From contig CP099839.1 in the NCBI GenBank assembly GCA_030062745.1, forward strand, positions 5,751,115 through 5,815,114: a DNA stretch of 64,000 nucleotides, given 5' to 3'. This DNA comes from Capitulum mitella. Lineage: Eukaryota; Arthropoda; Thecostraca; Pollicipedomorpha; Pollicipedidae. The notes under the pieces were generated by a model. That model searched no databases. It was not told the origin of the DNA and saw only the letters and a list, made by a program, of their open reading frames with translations. A program made the translations under genes and the position numbers. Positions within the stretch are counted from its first letter, which is position 1; every line of letters begins with the position of its first letter. Shown here piece after piece: positions 60,471-64,000 of this stretch.

Positions 60471-61734
60471 CAATGGTGATGGAAGTGGTGAATTATTGTT
60501 TTAAAACGCATTTGGTTTCATCTACAAAATTAAATCCCCCATGATCATACGTATAGTTCGAACGAATTTGTTTCAAAACGAATGTGGTTTCTCACATCAG
60601 ATTACATTACTCAGAATGATATAAATATTTGGAACTAACACACTCCACCGAAACGGGCCAAATAACGTTTTGACAAAGGTGATACATGGAAACAAATTAA
60701 TCTGTAATGCAAATCAACGCAGACTTCCAAAACCCATAAATTCCAGCATTGGTTGGCGGCTGACTGAGAACGTCGACATCACGCAGAGTTATCAAGTTCT
60801 CGAATGGGATAAGCCAGCAAATGGTAGATAGTTGAGTAAAACTCTGCACGACGGGGACAAAACTACTATCTTTGGTGAAACAGACGTACATTAACCCATT
60901 CTAACTAACCCCCCAGGGTCCGAAAACCTATCTTCTTCAAAACTGGGATTCTCAACGGATTCAGTCCACTTAATTCGTCTGGCTGGCTTCAGAGGAAACA
61001 GGCCAAGGGCAAAACGGAGTGGTAATGCCACGAGATGGATTGCGTGACGTCTTTGGTTTAAACATGACAGCCGGGGAGACGGTCAACCTCTGGGGAGACG
61101 GTCACCCTCTCCCAAATGAGTGCCCATATCATTCCAAAAGATAATTTATGAGCCCTAAAAAGGACTTGTAACATGGAAGTCAGACAGATTTAGCGCCTCG
61201 TAGCCTGCTTTCACACTGATGATGTCTATTTATGTCGCCTACTATGGCCAATGGAAGATATTTGGAAACGAGGACTACGAAAATTGAGAACGATTACTGA
61301 TTAACAAAGATTAAGCACAATATATCTGGAGGCAGTTGTACATAGCATCAATGTGATATACCTATGAGCCTGATGTCAGGAATGTCACCCATTTATGTCT
61401 GTTTTCTTTTTAACACGGGAAATGGAACGTGGGTCTTTTTGTGCCTCCCCCACCTGTTTTTCTGGAATATAACGGGGACGGATCGGAACTGGTTGCTGTT
61501 AATTTGTGACATTTATGGTAATTAAATAACTCTTCGAATGGCGCGCAAAAATTCGCAATCGGCCAGAAATTGTTGAAGTTTGAAGCATTTGAAGTCAGGC
61601 AAATATGATGAAAACGACGATTGTCGATGACAAATCGTAGCTTTGTGAAAGAACTAACGTTCTACCTAAGATTACCGTTTGAACACAATCAGGCGATGTC
61701 ATTCGGGCATAAGAGATGGATGTACCAAGACCAC

Positions 61735-62180
61735 AGCCAGGGTCAATAAGGGTCAAGGCCATCAAAGGTCGTCAACCAGTTTGTGACCTGATGAAGATTT
61801 GCTTTTCAACATGTCCGTTTCTATGAAATATGCATTCATGGACCGGAATAAAAACAGGTGTGCGCACACTGATACGCTTGTATGTACCAAGGTCAGTGAA
61901 GGTCGAAATCATTAAAGGTCAAGGTCAAATATTTTGTGACCTGGTGCAGATTTGTTCTGGGACATGTCGATTTGCATGAAATATGCCTTCAAAGACCATA
62001 ATAAAAGCACATGTGGGCACATGGATATGCATACATACACAGCAGATACCAGGTCAAGGTCATCAAAAATCACGGGCGACCTTTTTGCGACCTGGTCCGG
62101 ATTTACTTTGTAATATGTCGATCTGTATGAAATGTGCATTGAAAGACCCTACTAAAACACGTTTGGCACACTGATACATG
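61735..62180 (+). repeat. 152-bp tandem repeat with AGGTCA motifs, spacer F
   Basis: Three units, colinear with spacers A, D and E. TCAAGGTCA is present in the second and third units; the first reads TCAAGGCCA. Confidence 0.8.
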
Positions 62181-64000
62181 TATATACTTATACACATAAA
62201 CATACATACATAAAGATAAACGCTGGAAGTGGCCAAATGTACTGATGTTGGTTACCTGCACTGAAAATACGGCAAAAGATACATGTTGCGCCGTCATTTA
62301 CTTCCAAACTGTCCCACGTTATTCGGAATCTGATCTGAAAAGATGAAAACATGACGCCATAGGTCAATGATCTGACATGACCTTGGCCCGAATTCCTGAG
62401 TCAACACGCCAGATGGATGGAAACTGTCGTATTCCACGCTTTAAAGGCCAAACAAACATCATTTTTCAGTTTCGTTCGAAAAGTTGTACGGAATGGCCTG
62501 CACGGGCCCAGAAAGTGTTCAAAGTTGGCCTTTTCCACCCCATTTGACCTTGAAGTCATGTCATGAAAATGGCACAAAATGTAAATCGTTGTAGCCCCAC
62601 CCTTTCCATAGAATTTCATGTCTCCAGCTCTTTCCGTTGTCGAGATCGGAGGCGGGGGCACTTTTGGACTCCCCCTTCTTCCAGTGCGCGTTAGTGTGAA
62701 ACACCCTTCCACTGCGCGGGATAAGGAACCAAGCCGTCAAAATTGATGCATTTAAGCTTCTAGAGTTATCATGCTGGATGTCATGACACAGAAAGGAAAT
62801 GTTGCATCTTAGTCATTGTTTCAGTTGAATTGATGAAGAAATGTTGCCTATCATGTCTGGAGCACATATTTGTCTGAGCAAAGAAGCAGGAACGCCAATA
62901 AAAAATCATTCGGTTAAACAAAATATTACCAAACAATGTAATTTTCGGATATCAGTAACTGGTTTGACATCGAACTCCGATTGATTGTGACGTAATACTT
63001 CTCGTAGTGGTCAAGTGAGTTTAGGCACAGGGTATTTATTCTGTTTGGGTCCGGTAAAACAGTGCAATTTTAAACTTTTGGTTGGTGAAACACAAGGTGC
63101 TAAGAAAAGCGTGTGTCAGGGCTCCTAATTTCGAAATGTTCTTTAATGTGAACGTTTGCCGCTCAACGTTTGCTACGAACGTCCCTTGTTTACCAAGCAA
63201 TATTTGTATATCGTGTAGAAATCAATAGCTGTAAATCGAGTGCCGCGTAGGTTATGGGGGATAACTGGACTTCATAACAATGACGTTTTGAGGCATAACA
63301 CATTTCTAAAGCAGTTTTAGCTTCCAAGGCCTTTAATTTTATTATCTTAGGTGATAATTCATAACGTAGGTAGAACATTCCCTCCAGTATAACCAAATAA
63401 GTGAAAGACAAATTCACCGCAAAATGCAATGCAAGAAAAATAGGGCATCAAAAACTTCATTCTCAAAAACAGATGCGCATCCCTGTAGGTTCCGTTCTTA
63501 TATAATCCTGCCGACTGACAGTAGTGACGGGTTTTGGGCAATGTCCATTTTTAAAGCATTTCCCCTTGGTCACGCTTATCGCGGAAATACTCAGCTTCAG
63601 TGTATTCTTAATATCACTATTTTATTAGCTTTGTTTACCAACATGCGGAAAGACATACCTTATCCGTCGATGGAGAGAATGTCATGGAAAGTAAATTCCA
63701 ACAGGCTGACGACCGGAACAAAGCATTCTACATTTCTTCCTACCCTACCTTTTCCAGTGAAGCCAAACAATGCATGAATTGTCAGGACGCATCATATCGT
63801 TATTGATACACTGCACATAAGCGGACACTGAAATGTTGACAGATTTTGTCAGGATGTCCAATCTGAATATGCATGCCGGAGCGTCTGCACTGATTAATCA
63901 GGCCTTTATAGACAATGGCAACGACGACCTGAAGCTTACCTGAGCCCATTTACGATGACGTCTCATTTTTTCCATCGTTTTAATTTAGCTATAAACTGCC

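Larger units (their letters stand above)
58272..64000 (+). repeat. Spacer F to right edge
   Basis: Full-order spacer ending in the promoter-proximal block (TTTTAATTTAGCTATAAACTGCC). In copy E the same point lies ~245 bp before the ATG, so another gene is expected just outside. No gene is recognised inside. Confidence 0.75.

Overview
The window is eukaryotic, from an arthropod. The evidence is a tandem array of chitin-binding cuticle protein genes with a four-codon first exon, a ~236 bp GT-AG intron, a TATA box at a fixed distance from the ATG, and much non-autonomous transposon and microsatellite sequence. The extended Rebers-Riddiford-type domain, its AATNLPVGP tail and the C-terminal DTPEVAAAKSAHFAAHAEALAR-like stretch look more crustacean (for example barnacle-like) or chelicerate than insect. 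I cannot name the species.

Left part (1-~17,100): no complete gene is recognisable. A ~107 bp fragment at the left edge looks like a minus-strand coding exon of an unidentified gene. The rest is noncoding sequence with several GC-rich islands of 0.35-0.65 kb. It also holds two full-length 1,206 bp copies of a TTAA-flanked, piggyBac-like MITE in opposite orientations, a 21-bp-period minisatellite, and a hAT-like MITE inserted into that minisatellite.

Array (~17,100-64,000): six plus-strand cuticle gene copies start at 19,907, 25,275, 31,642, 40,269, 47,013 and 57,433. Four encode single-domain secreted proteins of 192-201 residues. The first encodes a 371-residue two-domain protein whose halves are joined by a furin-type RKRR linker. 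The fifth has the same two-domain design but is broken by a frameshift. The spacers are homologous to one another. In order they carry a conserved 3' flank, conserved blocks, an (ACGC)n/(AC)n/(AT)n microsatellite, a ~152 bp tandem repeat rich in AGGTCA, and a promoter-proximal block. A 500-N gap (54,504-55,003) is entered from a gene-upstream block and left in a block ~2 kb downstream of a gene, so it probably hides another copy. The window stops ~245 bp before where the next ATG would be expected.

The spacers have recorded insertions. MITE copies landed at TTAA sites that are visible uninterrupted in sister spacers. Two decayed Penelope-like 3' ends lie head to head at 35.54-36.84 kb. Rearrangement junctions include one perfect 16-bp-arm hairpin. 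The genes presumably act together as multi-copy sources of one cuticle matrix protein family, each with its own TATA promoter.
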